Assembly: GCF_001984055.1 (NCBI RefSeq)
Contig: NZ_LYVO01000043.1
Location: forward strand, 1-57,288
DNA from: Variovorax sp. KK3
GTDB taxonomy: Bacteria > Pseudomonadota > Gammaproteobacteria > Burkholderiales > Burkholderiaceae_C
Direction of reading: 5' to 3'
Length of the DNA stretch: 57,288 nucleotides
Both the position numbers and the translations under genes were made by a program. The notes under the pieces are model-generated. The model did no database searches. It was not told the origin of the DNA and was given only the letters and a program-made list of their open reading frames with translations. Shown here in pieces: positions 19,335 through 28,160 of the stretch (position 1 is the stretch's first letter; each line of letters starts with the position of its first letter).

Positions 19335-20993
19335 ATGCAATACGACTTCTTGATCGTGGGCGGCGGCACCGCCGGCGCCGTGGTCGCGGCCCGGCTGTCG
19401 CAAGACCCCCAACGCCGCATCCTGCTGGTCGAGGCCGGCGACGACGTGGTGCCGGGCGACGAGCCGGCGGACATCCGCGACCCGTTTCCGACCTCGACGC
19501 TCAACCCGGACTACTTCTGGGGCGGCCTTACCGCCAGCGCGACCGATGGCGCCGCGGCAATGCCGTATCCGCAGCCGCGCGTGATGGGCGGAGGATCGAG
19601 CATCAACGGCATGTTCGCGCTGCGCGGCATGCCCGCCGACTACGCCCAATGGTCCGACGCGGGCGCTGGCGATTTCTCGTGGGCCACCGTTCTGCCGCGC
19701 TTCCGGCAAATCGAGAACGACCGCGATCGACCCGATTCAGCCGGTGGCCTGCACGCCATCACGCGCACGCCGAAGCCGCAATGGCCGGCCTTCGTGCGGG
19801 CCATGGAAGAAGCGGCCGGGCGCGCCGGGCTGCCCTTCGTGCCCGACATCAACGAGCAGCCCGGCGACGGCTTCTTCGCCATGCCGAACGCCATCGACGC
19901 CGAGGCGCGTGTCGGCACGGCCGGTTGCTACCTGACACGCGAGGTCAGGGCGCGACCGAACCTCGAGATCATGACGAACGCCCACGTGACGCGCCTGCGC
20001 ACGAACGGTGGTGCCGTCACCGGTGTGGACGCGATCCGGAACGGCGCGACCCTGCGCCTGAACGCCGACCGCGTGATCGTGTGCGGCGGTGCCATCCACT
20101 CGCCGGCGCTGCTGCTGCGCTCCGGCATCGGGCCTGCCAACGAACTTGCCGCGCTCGGCATCGACCCCGTGCTCGAACGCCCGGGCGTCGGGCGCAACCT
20201 GCAGAACCACCCCTACATGTTCTTCGCGCTCACGCTGCCGCGTGGCAAGCGGGTCGCACAGGACCTGCGGCGCTTTGCATTGGCCGGCATCCGGTCGTCG
20301 TCGGGCATGGCCGGCTGTCCGCCGAGCGACCTGTTCAACTTCGTCATCGGCCGCGTGAGCGGCGAGTCCTTCGGGCCCGACTTCGCGTTGGTGGGCAGCG
20401 CGCTGTACGCGCCGAAGTCGCGCGGATCGGTGCGTCTCGGCAGCGCCGACCCACTGCGCAGCCCCCGCATCGACTTCCGCTTCATGTCGGACACTGCAGA
20501 CGCGCCACGCATGGTCGCGGCCGCGCGACTGGCCGAGCGCCTGCTTCGCGATGCAGGCGTCGCCGCGCAGTACCACGAGGCGTTCTTGCTCCCCGGTGCG
20601 CTCGCGGTCAAGCAATTCAACCGCCCCGGGCTCGCCGGCAAGATGCTGGCGCTGGCGGCCGAGGCCGCTGCCAGTTCACCGGCCCTGCTGCGCCGCCAGA
20701 TCTTCGGCCGCGCCTTCAAGAGCGGCGCGCCTGCCGCGCATCGCGGCGGCGGGCGCGCGATCTCGGACGCGCAGATCCTGTCGTCCATCAGCCCCATGGG
20801 GCACCCGGTCGGCACCTGCGCGATGGGCCGGGCCGACGATGCCATGGCGGTCGTCGACCCGGCGTTTCGCGTGCATGGCATCGACAACCTGTTCGTGGCC
20901 GACGCATCGGTGATGCCCGTCATCCCGAGTGCCAACACCAACCTGCCCACGCTCATGCTGGCCGAGATGGCAGCCGAGCGCATCGGGGCCTGA
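19335..20993 (+). CDS. GMC-family FAD-dependent oxidoreductase (first copy)
   Basis: A 552-residue GMC flavoenzyme. It has the FAD motif VGGGTAGAVVAARLS at the start, the GMC signature around PQPRVMGGGSSINGM, and the C-terminal active-site pair His in SPMGHPVGTCAMG and Asn in PSANTNLPTLM. Family members oxidise alcohols to aldehydes or ketones (choline, glucose, aryl alcohols). It lies between the second receptor and the second amidohydrolase, so it probably oxidises an alcohol intermediate of the same pathway. Confidence 0.92.
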   Translation: MQYDFLIVGGGTAGAVVAARLSQDPQRRILLVEAGDDVVPGDEPADIRDPFPTSTLNPDYFWGGLTASATDGAAAMPYPQPRVMGGGSSINGMFALRGMPADYAQWSDAGAGDFSWATVLPRFRQIENDRDRPDSAGGLHAITRTPKPQWPAFVRAMEEAAGRAGLPFVPDINEQPGDGFFAMPNAIDAEARVGTAGCYLTREVRARPNLEIMTNAHVTRLRTNGGAVTGVDAIRNGATLRLNADRVIVCGGAIHSPALLLRSGIGPANELAALGIDPVLERPGVGRNLQNHPYMFFALTLPRGKRVAQDLRRFALAGIRSSSGMAGCPPSDLFNFVIGRVSGESFGPDFALVGSALYAPKSRGSVRLGSADPLRSPRIDFRFMSDTADAPRMVAAARLAERLLRDAGVAAQYHEAFLLPGALAVKQFNRPGLAGKMLALAAEAAASSPALLRRQIFGRAFKSGAPAAHRGGGRAISDAQILSSISPMGHPVGTCAMGRADDAMAVVDPAFRVHGIDNLFVADASVMPVIPSANTNLPTLMLAEMAAERIGA

Positions 20994-20997
20994 CGCC

Positions 20998-22434
20998 ATG
21001 GCATCCTCTCCTCGTCGCGTGGTGATCTCCGGCGCCACGGTCGTCACGATGGACGACGCGCTCGGCGTCGTCGACGATGCGCGATTGGTCGTCGAAGGCG
21101 ACCGCATCGTCTCGCTGTCGAGCGAAGCCAACGCTGCGCCCATGCCTGCGCATGCCGCCGATGAAGTGGTCGACGCTCGGGGCTTCATCGTCATGCCGGG
21201 CTTCACCAACGCGCACATGCACACCTGGCAGACGGCATTGCGCGGCATCGCCAGCAACTGGACCCTGCTCGAGTACTTCCGCTGGATGCATGCCGGCCTG
21301 GCGACCCGCTTCACGCCGGCCGACGTCTACATCGCCACGCTCGCCGGCGCCCTCAACCAGCTGAACTGCGGCACCACGACGCTCGTCGACTGGTGCCACA
21401 ACAACCCCACGCCCGAACACACCGATGCCGCGGTCGATGCCCTGGAGCGCAGCGGCATCCGCGCGTCTTTCTTCCACGGCAGCCCCAAGCCCGATGCCAA
21501 GCCCGGCGAGCTTCCTTTCTGGGAAGTGCACCACCCGCGCAAGGAAGTGGAGCGCCTGCTGGCGCAGCCGCGGTTCGGAAGCGAGAAGCTGCTGAGCCTG
21601 GGCATGGCGGTGCTCGGCCCCCACTATTCGATGCTCGATGTCGCGCTTGCAGATTTCAGGCTCGCGCGCGAGTTGAAGCTCACCGCCTCGATGCACCAGG
21701 GCGGCGGCGCGGCCCGGGCGCCGGGCGGCTGGTCAGTGCTTGAACGCGAGGGCCTGCTGGGCCCGCACATCAACATCGTGCACGGCAACGACCTCGACGA
21801 CGCGCAGCTCGATCGCTTCGTCGGCGCAGGCGTCAGCTTCTCGATCACGCCCGAGAACGAAATGACCCAGGGCCACGGCCATCCCATCATCGGCCGCCTG
21901 CGCCGCCGCGGCGTGGCCGCATCGATCGGCATCGACCTGGAGTCCGGCCTCTCGGGCGAAATGTTCACGGCCGCGCGCATGGCGCTGGTCCATCAGCGAT
22001 CTTTGGACAACGAAGCCTTTCGCCGGGCGGCAGTGGATTCATCGCCGGTCATCCCGCCGACATCCACCATCGCGACCATCGAAGCCCTGCGCTGGGTTAC
22101 CGTCGAAGGCGCCCGCATGCTGGGCCAGCTCGACCGCATCGGCACCCTCACGCCGGGCAAGCAAGCCGACCTGCTGCTCATCGACGCCAGGCTGCCGAAC
22201 ATGCAGCCGCTGCACGACCCCATCAACGCGGCCCTGATGCAGACGAGCCTGGCCAACATCGACTCGGTGATGGTGGCAGGCCAGTGGCGCAAGCGCGGCG
22301 GCCGGCTCGTCGACCAGCGCCAGACTGCCATCGACCCCGAAACCTGGCTCGCGCCTTTGCGCGAATCGGGGCGACGCCTGAGCGCAGCGGCCGGATGGCG
22401 CCCCCAGCATCAGGGTAATCTGCACGAACACTGA
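20998..22434 (+). CDS. Amidohydrolase-family metal-dependent hydrolase, AtzB/TrzA-like (second copy)
   Basis: 478 residues, a paralog of the product at 16278 and of the same length. Metal ligands are in MPGFTNAHMHTWQT, MHQGGGA and HGNDL, and the C-terminal composite domain reads IGTLTPGKQADLLLI. The ATG at 20998 lies 4 bases after the GMC gene stop; upstream codons in the frame belong to that gene's sequence. Both paralogs keep the HTWQT-ALRG/PLHG motif, so they likely act on related ring or amidine substrates. Substrate unknown. Confidence 0.87.
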   Translation: MASSPRRVVISGATVVTMDDALGVVDDARLVVEGDRIVSLSSEANAAPMPAHAADEVVDARGFIVMPGFTNAHMHTWQTALRGIASNWTLLEYFRWMHAGLATRFTPADVYIATLAGALNQLNCGTTTLVDWCHNNPTPEHTDAAVDALERSGIRASFFHGSPKPDAKPGELPFWEVHHPRKEVERLLAQPRFGSEKLLSLGMAVLGPHYSMLDVALADFRLARELKLTASMHQGGGAARAPGGWSVLEREGLLGPHINIVHGNDLDDAQLDRFVGAGVSFSITPENEMTQGHGHPIIGRLRRRGVAASIGIDLESGLSGEMFTAARMALVHQRSLDNEAFRRAAVDSSPVIPPTSTIATIEALRWVTVEGARMLGQLDRIGTLTPGKQADLLLIDARLPNMQPLHDPINAALMQTSLANIDSVMVAGQWRKRGGRLVDQRQTAIDPETWLAPLRESGRRLSAAAGWRPQHQGNLHEH

Positions 22435-22452
22435 AACCAGGAAACGCAATCC

Positions 22453-23025
22453 ATGAACCCACTCGACATCGTCGGCATCTGCGGCAGCTTGCGCGCCGCC
22501 TCCATCAACCGCATGGCGCTGAAGCTCGCCGGAGAGGTCATGCCCGAGGGCATGCACCTGGACCCGGTGGACCTACGCGACATCCCCATCTTCGACGGCG
22601 ACGTGCTGGCCAAGGGCTTCCCCGCCTCCGTCGTGGCGCTACGCGAACGCATCCGCCGCGCCGACGGCGTGCTCATCGCGACGCCGGAATACAACTTCTC
22701 GATTCCGGGCATGCTGAAGAACGCCCTCGACTGGGTGAGCCGCGGTGAGGATCAGCCCTTCGCGCTGAAGCCGGTGGCGATTCTTTCCGCATCGCCGGGG
22801 CCGCTGGGCGGGGCGAGGGTGCAGTACGACTTGCGCAAGGTGATGCTGTTCATGAATGCGCAGGTGTTGGCGAAGCCGGAGGTTTTTATTGGGGGGGCGG
22901 CAGCGAAGTTCGGCGTTGGTGGGGAATGCACCGACGAGACCACGCGGAAGTTTGCGCGGGATCAGATGGCGTCGTTCCATAAGTGGATTCAGGCCGTGAA
23001 GCGGATGACGACAGACGCAGGTTGA
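22453..23025 (+). CDS. NAD(P)H-dependent FMN reductase
   Basis: A 190-residue flavodoxin-fold reductase with the FMN phosphate-binding loop GICGSLRAASINRMAL at the N-terminus and the family motif ATPEYNFSIPGMLKNALDWVSR near residues 75-97. Such enzymes supply reduced flavin to monooxygenases or reduce quinones and azo compounds. It ends the catabolic cluster, 18 bases after the second amidohydrolase. A 91-base remnant of a close relative lies at 30209-30299. Confidence 0.92.
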   Translation: MNPLDIVGICGSLRAASINRMALKLAGEVMPEGMHLDPVDLRDIPIFDGDVLAKGFPASVVALRERIRRADGVLIATPEYNFSIPGMLKNALDWVSRGEDQPFALKPVAILSASPGPLGGARVQYDLRKVMLFMNAQVLAKPEVFIGGAAAKFGVGGECTDETTRKFARDQMASFHKWIQAVKRMTTDAG

Positions 23026-23248
23026 GCCTCGGGTTCCGGCTGGCGGCTTCGTCGCTGCAACGCCGCGGCGGGGCTGCACGGCGAGTAACGAACATTTATT
23101 GCGGTAGATCGCACGTTGGAGCAACTTGGCGCCGCGGATTTCCAGTTTGATCGATCGATGAGTCGGTTAGCGGTGATTCTTCGCAACCCTATTAATCGCG
23201 TTATTTTTTAGCATTTCGCCTGTCCATCAACCACACAGGAATCACGAA

Positions 23249-24028
23249 ATGAACGCCCAGATTCGCAAGCTCGTCATGGCCGCGGCGGCAACCGTCAGCA
23301 TCGTCGGCCCCGGCGTCGGCGCTCACGCGCAGCCAACGCAACCGAAAAACGTCGTGCTCGTGCATGGCGCCTTCGCCGATGGTTCAGGCTGGCGCGGCGT
23401 CTATGGCGAGCTGACGGGCCGAGGGTATCGAGTCACCGTCGTTCAGAACCCGCTGACCTCGTTGGCCGACGACGTGGCAGCGACCAAGAGGGCGCTTGCC
23501 CGCCAGGACGGTCCCACGATCCTCGTGGGTCATTCATGGGGCGGAACCGTGATCACCGAAGCAGGTGTCGACCCGAAGGTCGTCGGTCTTGTGTACGTCT
23601 CTGCGTTGTCGCCTGACGCGGGCGAGACCACGAGCGAGCAATACACAGGTTTCTCGGCGCCCGATTTCGTCATCGACACGCAGGCTGACGGCTTCGGCTT
23701 CGTCAACAGGGACAAATTCAAGATCGGATTCGCCGGAGATGCAAGCGATGCCGACGTCGCATTCATGCGGGACTCGCAGGTGCCGATCAACCTGTCGGTC
23801 TTCGCGACCAAGCTCAGTCAGGCAGCTTGGCGAACCAAGCCGAGTTGGGCTGTCATTGCGACCGAAGACAAAGCCTTCGACGTCCGGATGTTGCACAAGA
23901 TGGCCAAGCGCATCGGTGCCACGATCACGGAGGTCAAGGCGAGCCATGCGATCTTCATGACGCAGCCCAAGGCAGTCGCCGACGTGATCGACCGCGCAGC
24001 GCAGCAAGTCGGGCGCAAGCAGCCCTAG
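23249..24028 (+). CDS. Exported alpha/beta hydrolase (first copy)
   Basis: A 259-residue alpha/beta-fold hydrolase with a signal peptide (about residues 1-29, ending AHAQ). The oxyanion region is LVHGAFADGSGW, the nucleophile elbow is GHSWGG, and a late His sits in EVKASHAIFMTQP. This is the esterase/haloperoxidase-like EstC group. An AGGAATC precedes the ATG. Stop overlaps by 4 bases the stop of the convergent HTH-GAF gene. It is a clear paralog of the gene at 29422. Confidence 0.9.
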   Translation: MNAQIRKLVMAAAATVSIVGPGVGAHAQPTQPKNVVLVHGAFADGSGWRGVYGELTGRGYRVTVVQNPLTSLADDVAATKRALARQDGPTILVGHSWGGTVITEAGVDPKVVGLVYVSALSPDAGETTSEQYTGFSAPDFVIDTQADGFGFVNRDKFKIGFAGDASDADVAFMRDSQVPINLSVFATKLSQAAWRTKPSWAVIATEDKAFDVRMLHKMAKRIGATITEVKASHAIFMTQPKAVADVIDRAAQQVGRKQP

Positions 24029-24792
24029 GACTTGGCTGTCAGGCCTTTGAGCTTCACTTCATCGGAGGCGATCGCGGCGAGTTCGAGGAGGGTGCGTCTT
24101 TGGTTCTTGTCCAGTTGGCGTGGGCGGAAGTCGATCACGCAGATCGACCCGAGTGCGAAGCCGTCCGGGTCGTAAACCGGCGCACCGGCATAGAACCGGA
24201 AGTACGGTGCGTCCGCCACGGCAGGGTTCTTCGCAAAGCTCGGATGCTCCTGGAGATCATGAACTTCGAAGATCCCTGTCTGAAGGACCGTGTGATTGCA
24301 GAAGGCCCAACTGCGGGGTGTCTGCATCATGTCCAGGCCTTGGCGCGATTTGAACCACTGCAGTTCGGGGGTCAGCACCGTCATCAGGGAGATGGGGGCC
24401 TTCAATCCTCGAGCCGCGAGCCAGGTGACCCGATCGAACTGAACCTCCGCAGGCGAGTCCACGAGGCCGGAGCGCAGGACCGCCTGGAGCCGGCTCCCTT
24501 CGTTCGGCGCGGTGGGAAAGTCGCCGGCCAAGGCCGAAACCAAGGCAGAGGCGTGCTGCGGATCGTCGGGCGATAGCTTGGCCATTCGCGCAGGCGTCTC
24601 GGGCGTCACGCGCCGCGGGTTCGCCTTGGCTTGTTCCATGAGCGCCTCGACGTCTGCGCGGTGAACGCGGCGGTGCCCGCCAGGCGTTTTCCACGAAGGC
24701 AAGCCCCCGCCTTCGATCAGCAGCTGAGCGGTCCGGACGGAGATGCCGAGCAGCTTCGCAGTTTCCGTTGTGGTGAGGACGCCGTCTTTCAT
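24025..24792 (-). CDS. Excisionase-type HTH fused to a GAF domain, putative one-component regulator
   Basis: 255 residues. Residues 1-60 are a MerR/excisionase-like helix-turn-helix (LTTTETAKLLGISVRTAQLLIEGG, then TPGGHRRVHRADV). Residues about 95-245 form a GAF sensor domain ending with the typical RFYAGAPVYDPDGFALGSICVID. GAF domains bind small ligands, so it looks like a one-component ligand-responsive DNA-binding protein, or an anchor without known output. It is divergent from the GMC oxidoreductase at 24991 across about 200 bases and may regulate that gene. Confidence 0.85.
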   Translation of the reverse strand: MKDGVLTTTETAKLLGISVRTAQLLIEGGGLPSWKTPGGHRRVHRADVEALMEQAKANPRRVTPETPARMAKLSPDDPQHASALVSALAGDFPTAPNEGSRLQAVLRSGLVDSPAEVQFDRVTWLAARGLKAPISLMTVLTPELQWFKSRQGLDMMQTPRSWAFCNHTVLQTGIFEVHDLQEHPSFAKNPAVADAPYFRFYAGAPVYDPDGFALGSICVIDFRPRQLDKNQRRTLLELAAIASDEVKLKGLTAKS

Positions 24793-24990
24793 CGATTGAA
24801 CTTCTCTGGTTTTGCGCCCGAGCGCAGACCAGCGACTTTACGTGCAGTGAATGCGGCCTTCATACCCGGAGGCCATAGTCAGATATTCATACAAAATTGA
24901 TAGATTTGATGAATTCAAGGATACTTGCTCCGGCCTCTGCGAATCACGACGCAGAAGCTTCCTGACTTAAACGACACCGAAAAGACGACC

Positions 24991-26589
24991 ATGAACCCAG
25001 ACTTTCGCGACCGCTCACCATCCACACCCTCCACACACTCCGGAGGCATTCCCGATGCCCACTTCGACTTCATCGTCTGTGGTGCCGGAGCTTCCGGCTC
25101 CGTGGTGGCGGGCCGCCTGGCAGAAAACCCCGACGTGCAGGTTCTGCTCATCGAGGCAGGCGGCGACGACGATCACCCGCACATCCAGCAGCCCTCCGAC
25201 TGGCATCTGAATCTCGGCAGCGAGCGTGATTGGAATTTTTCGGGTGCTGCCAACCCGCACGTGAACGACAGGCAGATTCCGTTGAACATGGGCCGCGCAT
25301 TGGGCGGCGGGTCCAGTGTCAACGTCATGCTGTGGGCCCGCGGTCACAAGAACGATTGGGAAGACTTCGCCATGGAGGCGGGTGACCCGGCATGGAACTA
25401 TGCGTCCGTCCTCGAGATTTATCGCCGAGTGGAAGACTATCGCGGCACGCCCGATTCGGCGCGTCGCGGCATTGGCGGCCCTGTTCACGTCGCCCCCGCT
25501 CGCGACGCACAGCCCATCGCGGGAGCGATGATCTCGGCCGCCGAGAAGTTGGGCATCCCGCGCTTCGACAATCCGAACGGCGCGATGATGGAAGGCCGCG
25601 GTGGTGCCGCGTTGAACGATCTCATCGTCAAGGATGGTCGACGGAACTCCATCTACCGTGCCTACGTGCACCCTCGACGCCATCAGCCCAACTTGACCGT
25701 TCTGACGGACACACTTGTCAGTCGTCTGGTGTTTCAAGGCAAACAGTGCATCGGCGTGGAGGTCTTGCGCAACGGTGAATCGATGCGCTTTTGTGCCCAC
25801 AGCGAAGTCGTGCTTTCGCTCGGTGCCGTGAACACGCCCAAGGTGCTGATGCAGTCAGGCGTGGGGCCCGAAGACGAACTCAGACGCCATGGCATACCGT
25901 TGGTCCAGCATCTGCCGGGCGTCGGTGCCAATCACCAGGATCATGTCTCGTTCGCCGTGATCTTCGAGTACGCATCGCCACAGGCCGTGGGCTATGGCGG
26001 CTCGGAGGCCACGCTGTACTGGAGCAGCCAGAGCGCATTGCGCCTTCCAGACATGTTTCACTGCCAGGTCGAGTTTCCGGTGCCCAGCGCCGAGAACGCC
26101 ACCCTCGGCGTGCCTGCGCACGGTTGGACCATGTTCGCGGGCCTGGCCCATCCTCAAAGCCGTGGTCGGATCACGCTTTCCGGCCCCAAGGTCACGGATG
26201 CGCCCATCATTCAAGCCAACACGCTGTCGCATCCGGAAGATCTGCGAAGCGCCATCGAGAACATTCGCTTTGTTCAGGAGCTCGGCGCGCAGGCTTCGTT
26301 CAAGGGCCTGGTCAAAGGCGAGAGTCTTCCCGGGAAACTGGATGCACGGGGACTTGAAAACTACGCGCGCAATGCAGCGGTGACCTACTGGCATCAGTCC
26401 TGCACGGCGAAGATGGGTCGGGACTCCATGTCCGTCGTCGATGGCGGTCTCAAGGTCTACGGCCTGGAGGGCCTTCGCATCGCCGACGCGTCCATCATGC
26501 CGCACGTGACCAGTGGCAACACGATGGCGCCGTGTGTCGTCATCGGCGAACGCGCGGTCGAGTCGATTCGCGCCAGCCATGGCATTTGA
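24991..26589 (+). CDS. GMC-family FAD-dependent oxidoreductase (second copy), choline-dehydrogenase-like
   Basis: 532 residues. FAD motif VCGAGASGSVVAGRLAE follows a 20-residue polar N-terminus; the GMC signature is around NMGRALGGGSSVNVM, and the catalytic pair is His in YWHQSCTAKMG and Asn in TSGNTMAPC. The frame extends 22 codons upstream, but MNPDFR at 24991 is preferred; the ribosome-binding site is weak. Probably oxidises an alcohol. It is divergent from the HTH-GAF gene and followed by a terminator-like hairpin. Confidence 0.9.
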   Translation: MNPDFRDRSPSTPSTHSGGIPDAHFDFIVCGAGASGSVVAGRLAENPDVQVLLIEAGGDDDHPHIQQPSDWHLNLGSERDWNFSGAANPHVNDRQIPLNMGRALGGGSSVNVMLWARGHKNDWEDFAMEAGDPAWNYASVLEIYRRVEDYRGTPDSARRGIGGPVHVAPARDAQPIAGAMISAAEKLGIPRFDNPNGAMMEGRGGAALNDLIVKDGRRNSIYRAYVHPRRHQPNLTVLTDTLVSRLVFQGKQCIGVEVLRNGESMRFCAHSEVVLSLGAVNTPKVLMQSGVGPEDELRRHGIPLVQHLPGVGANHQDHVSFAVIFEYASPQAVGYGGSEATLYWSSQSALRLPDMFHCQVEFPVPSAENATLGVPAHGWTMFAGLAHPQSRGRITLSGPKVTDAPIIQANTLSHPEDLRSAIENIRFVQELGAQASFKGLVKGESLPGKLDARGLENYARNAAVTYWHQSCTAKMGRDSMSVVDGGLKVYGLEGLRIADASIMPHVTSGNTMAPCVVIGERAVESIRASHGI

Positions 26590-26590
26590 G

Positions 26591-26606
26591 CGGCTGCTTG
26601 CAGCCG
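26591..26606. repeat. Perfect hairpin after GMC gene
   Basis: CGGCTGC and GCAGCCG with a 2-base loop, starting one base after the GMC stop codon. There is no T tract, so it is not by itself a classical terminator. It may stabilise the 3' end of the transcript. Confidence 0.45.
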
Positions 26607-26610
26607 GATG

Positions 26611-26628
26611 TTGAACCGATCGGTTCAA
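26611..26628. promoter_or_regulatory. Perfect 18-base palindrome
   Basis: TTGAACCGATCGGTTCAA is fully self-complementary with no spacer, 4 bases after the preceding hairpin. Its shape suits a dimeric repressor site such as those of TetR-type proteins, or the stem of a small hairpin. No TetR gene is in the window. Nearest downstream gene begins at 26741. Confidence 0.45.
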
Positions 26629-26664
26629 GGATCGCTGCGCTCGCGGCGATGCCCATCACAGCAC

Positions 26665-26699
26665 AAGGCCAGACTGCTCTTGGGTGGCCTTTGCTTTTT
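26665..26699 (+). terminator. Rho-independent terminator of the GMC gene
   Basis: Arms AAGGCCA (26665-26671) and TGGCCTT (26685-26691) around a 13-base loop are followed by a TGCTTTTTC tract. It lies 75 bases after the GMC stop and 40 bases before the next start, as expected for a terminator reading rightward. Confidence 0.6.
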
Positions 26700-26740
26700 C
26701 CCAGCCCTTTAATTCACTTCAACTTAGGAACCATTCAGAA

Positions 26741-27157
26741 ATGAACACCAAGCAACTCTTGAACGCCGCTCTTCTCGGCGCATTGGGCTTCTCGACGAGC
26801 GCCATGGCCGAAACCTACGAGGGCGTGCTGACGGTTCGATCCGACCGTCCACGTGCGCAAGCATTCGAGGAAGCGCGGCAAGCAGCGCGCAACCCGGTCG
26901 CGGGCGAGGCCTCCTTCGCCGAAAACGTCTTCGTTCCCCGCGGGACACTGGCACGCGACGATGTGCGCCGCGCCGCTGTGTCCAACGCTCGCGCAGGCAA
27001 CCTGCACGGTGACTATGCCGGCGCCGGTGTGCTGAGCTTGCAGGGGGCGTCGGCAGCAGGACAGGCACAGGGCAAGCAGGCGCGCGACGTCACTCGCGCA
27101 GATCACCCAGACTCGTCTAGCCAAGTCCTTGAACGAACTCGCGCGCGACTTGAATGA
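26741..27157 (+). CDS. Small exported protein of unknown function
   Basis: 138 residues with a signal peptide (MNTKQLLNAALLGALGFSTSAMA) and a polar, Ala/Arg-rich mature part. It resembles the many small DUF4148-like exported proteins of Burkholderiales in style, but no diagnostic motif is seen. TTAGGA at 26724-26729 supports the ATG. The 3' end runs 41 bases into the convergent LysR gene and the tail is unlike the rest, so the gene may have been extended or cut by rearrangement at that end. Confidence 0.65.
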   Translation: MNTKQLLNAALLGALGFSTSAMAETYEGVLTVRSDRPRAQAFEEARQAARNPVAGEASFAENVFVPRGTLARDDVRRAAVSNARAGNLHGDYAGAGVLSLQGASAAGQAQGKQARDVTRADHPDSSSQVLERTRARLE

Positions 27158-28019
27158 ATGCACGGAATGCGGCCGGCGGGTTCTTTCTGCCAGGGTAGTA
27201 CAGCGCCAGTGAAGCCAAGGGTGGCGTCCAATCCTCGAGGACGCGCACCAGCCGACCGGCGGCGAGATCTTCGCGCACGTCCGCTTCCATGATGTAGCCC
27301 AACCCGATCCCACTTTTGGCGGCAATTCGCACAAGGCTCGGCTCATCAAGCGTGATGGACCCCTGGACGTCGATCTGGACCGCGTTTCCATCCTTCTCAA
27401 ACCGCCAACGAAACAAGGCGTTGTTGGGAAGACGTGCCCGGATACAGCGAAACCGGTAGAGATCGCTCGGCGTGCTTGGCTTGCCGTGAAGTCGCAAGAA
27501 TTCCGGCGATGCGACGACGGCATTGCTGCGATGAAGGCCAAGCGACATGGACACCATGTCGCTTGGCACCAGATCCGCCGGCCTCAAACCCAAGTCGAAG
27601 CCGGCCGCAACGATGTCGACAAGCCGCCCCTCCGTGACCAGGTCTACATGCACTTGGGGATAGCGCTTGAGGAACATCAGGATCATCGGTGCCATCACTT
27701 CCCGAGCTGCTGACGCAAACGCATTGATGCGCACTGTGCCGGTCGGAGTCTCCTGAAGCGATTGAGCAGCCAGCATGGCATCGTGGATGTCGGCCATTGC
27801 CGGACCCACCCGCTCCACAAACGCCTTTCCTGCATCGGTGAGCGAGACGCTTCGCGTCGTGCGGTTGAACAGGCGAATCCCGAGGCGCTGCTCGAGCTTC
27901 GCGATGGCATTGCTCAGCGCCGTCGTGGAAATGCCAAGTTCCAGTGCCGCCGCACGAAAAGTGCCTTGGCGGGCAATGCTGAGGACGGCATCCAGATCGG
28001 CAAAAACAGATCTCGTCAT
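27117..28019 (-). CDS. LysR-family transcriptional regulator
   Basis: A 300-residue LysR protein of the CrgA/DsdC-like group: HTH in FADLDAVLSIARQGTFRAAALELGIS, LSNAIAKLEQRLGIRLFNRTTRSVSLTDAG, then the effector domain ending PPAAFRAFIQVAREF. It is divergent from the NTF2-like/SDR pair at 28161, and an 8+8 inverted repeat begins 13 bases before its start codon. It is the likely regulator of that pair and perhaps of the alpha/beta hydrolase that follows. Confidence 0.92.
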   Translation of the reverse strand: MTRSVFADLDAVLSIARQGTFRAAALELGISTTALSNAIAKLEQRLGIRLFNRTTRSVSLTDAGKAFVERVGPAMADIHDAMLAAQSLQETPTGTVRINAFASAAREVMAPMILMFLKRYPQVHVDLVTEGRLVDIVAAGFDLGLRPADLVPSDMVSMSLGLHRSNAVVASPEFLRLHGKPSTPSDLYRFRCIRARLPNNALFRWRFEKDGNAVQIDVQGSITLDEPSLVRIAAKSGIGLGYIMEADVREDLAAGRLVRVLEDWTPPLASLALYYPGRKNPPAAFRAFIQVAREFVQGLG

Positions 28020-28031
28020 TGTCCCGATTTT

Positions 28032-28053
28032 CGAAATAGCTCATCCTATTTCG
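28032..28053. promoter_or_regulatory. Perfect 8+8 inverted repeat, candidate LysR operator
   Basis: Arms CGAAATAG and CTATTTCG with a 6-base spacer, in the 141-base gap between the LysR gene and the NTF2-like gene. The word GTCCCGATT occurs on both sides of it (28021 and 28054), giving a direct repeat around the palindrome. This is a strong candidate for the binding site of the adjacent regulator. Confidence 0.55.
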
Positions 28054-28160
28054 TCCCGATTGTCGTGGCAATCGTTCGGTCCTAAATTCCTTCCGTCGGC
28101 TCCATTGAGAGCCAACGCACAGCAAACAACGCTGTTTTTGTTCACAACCCGGAGAACTCG

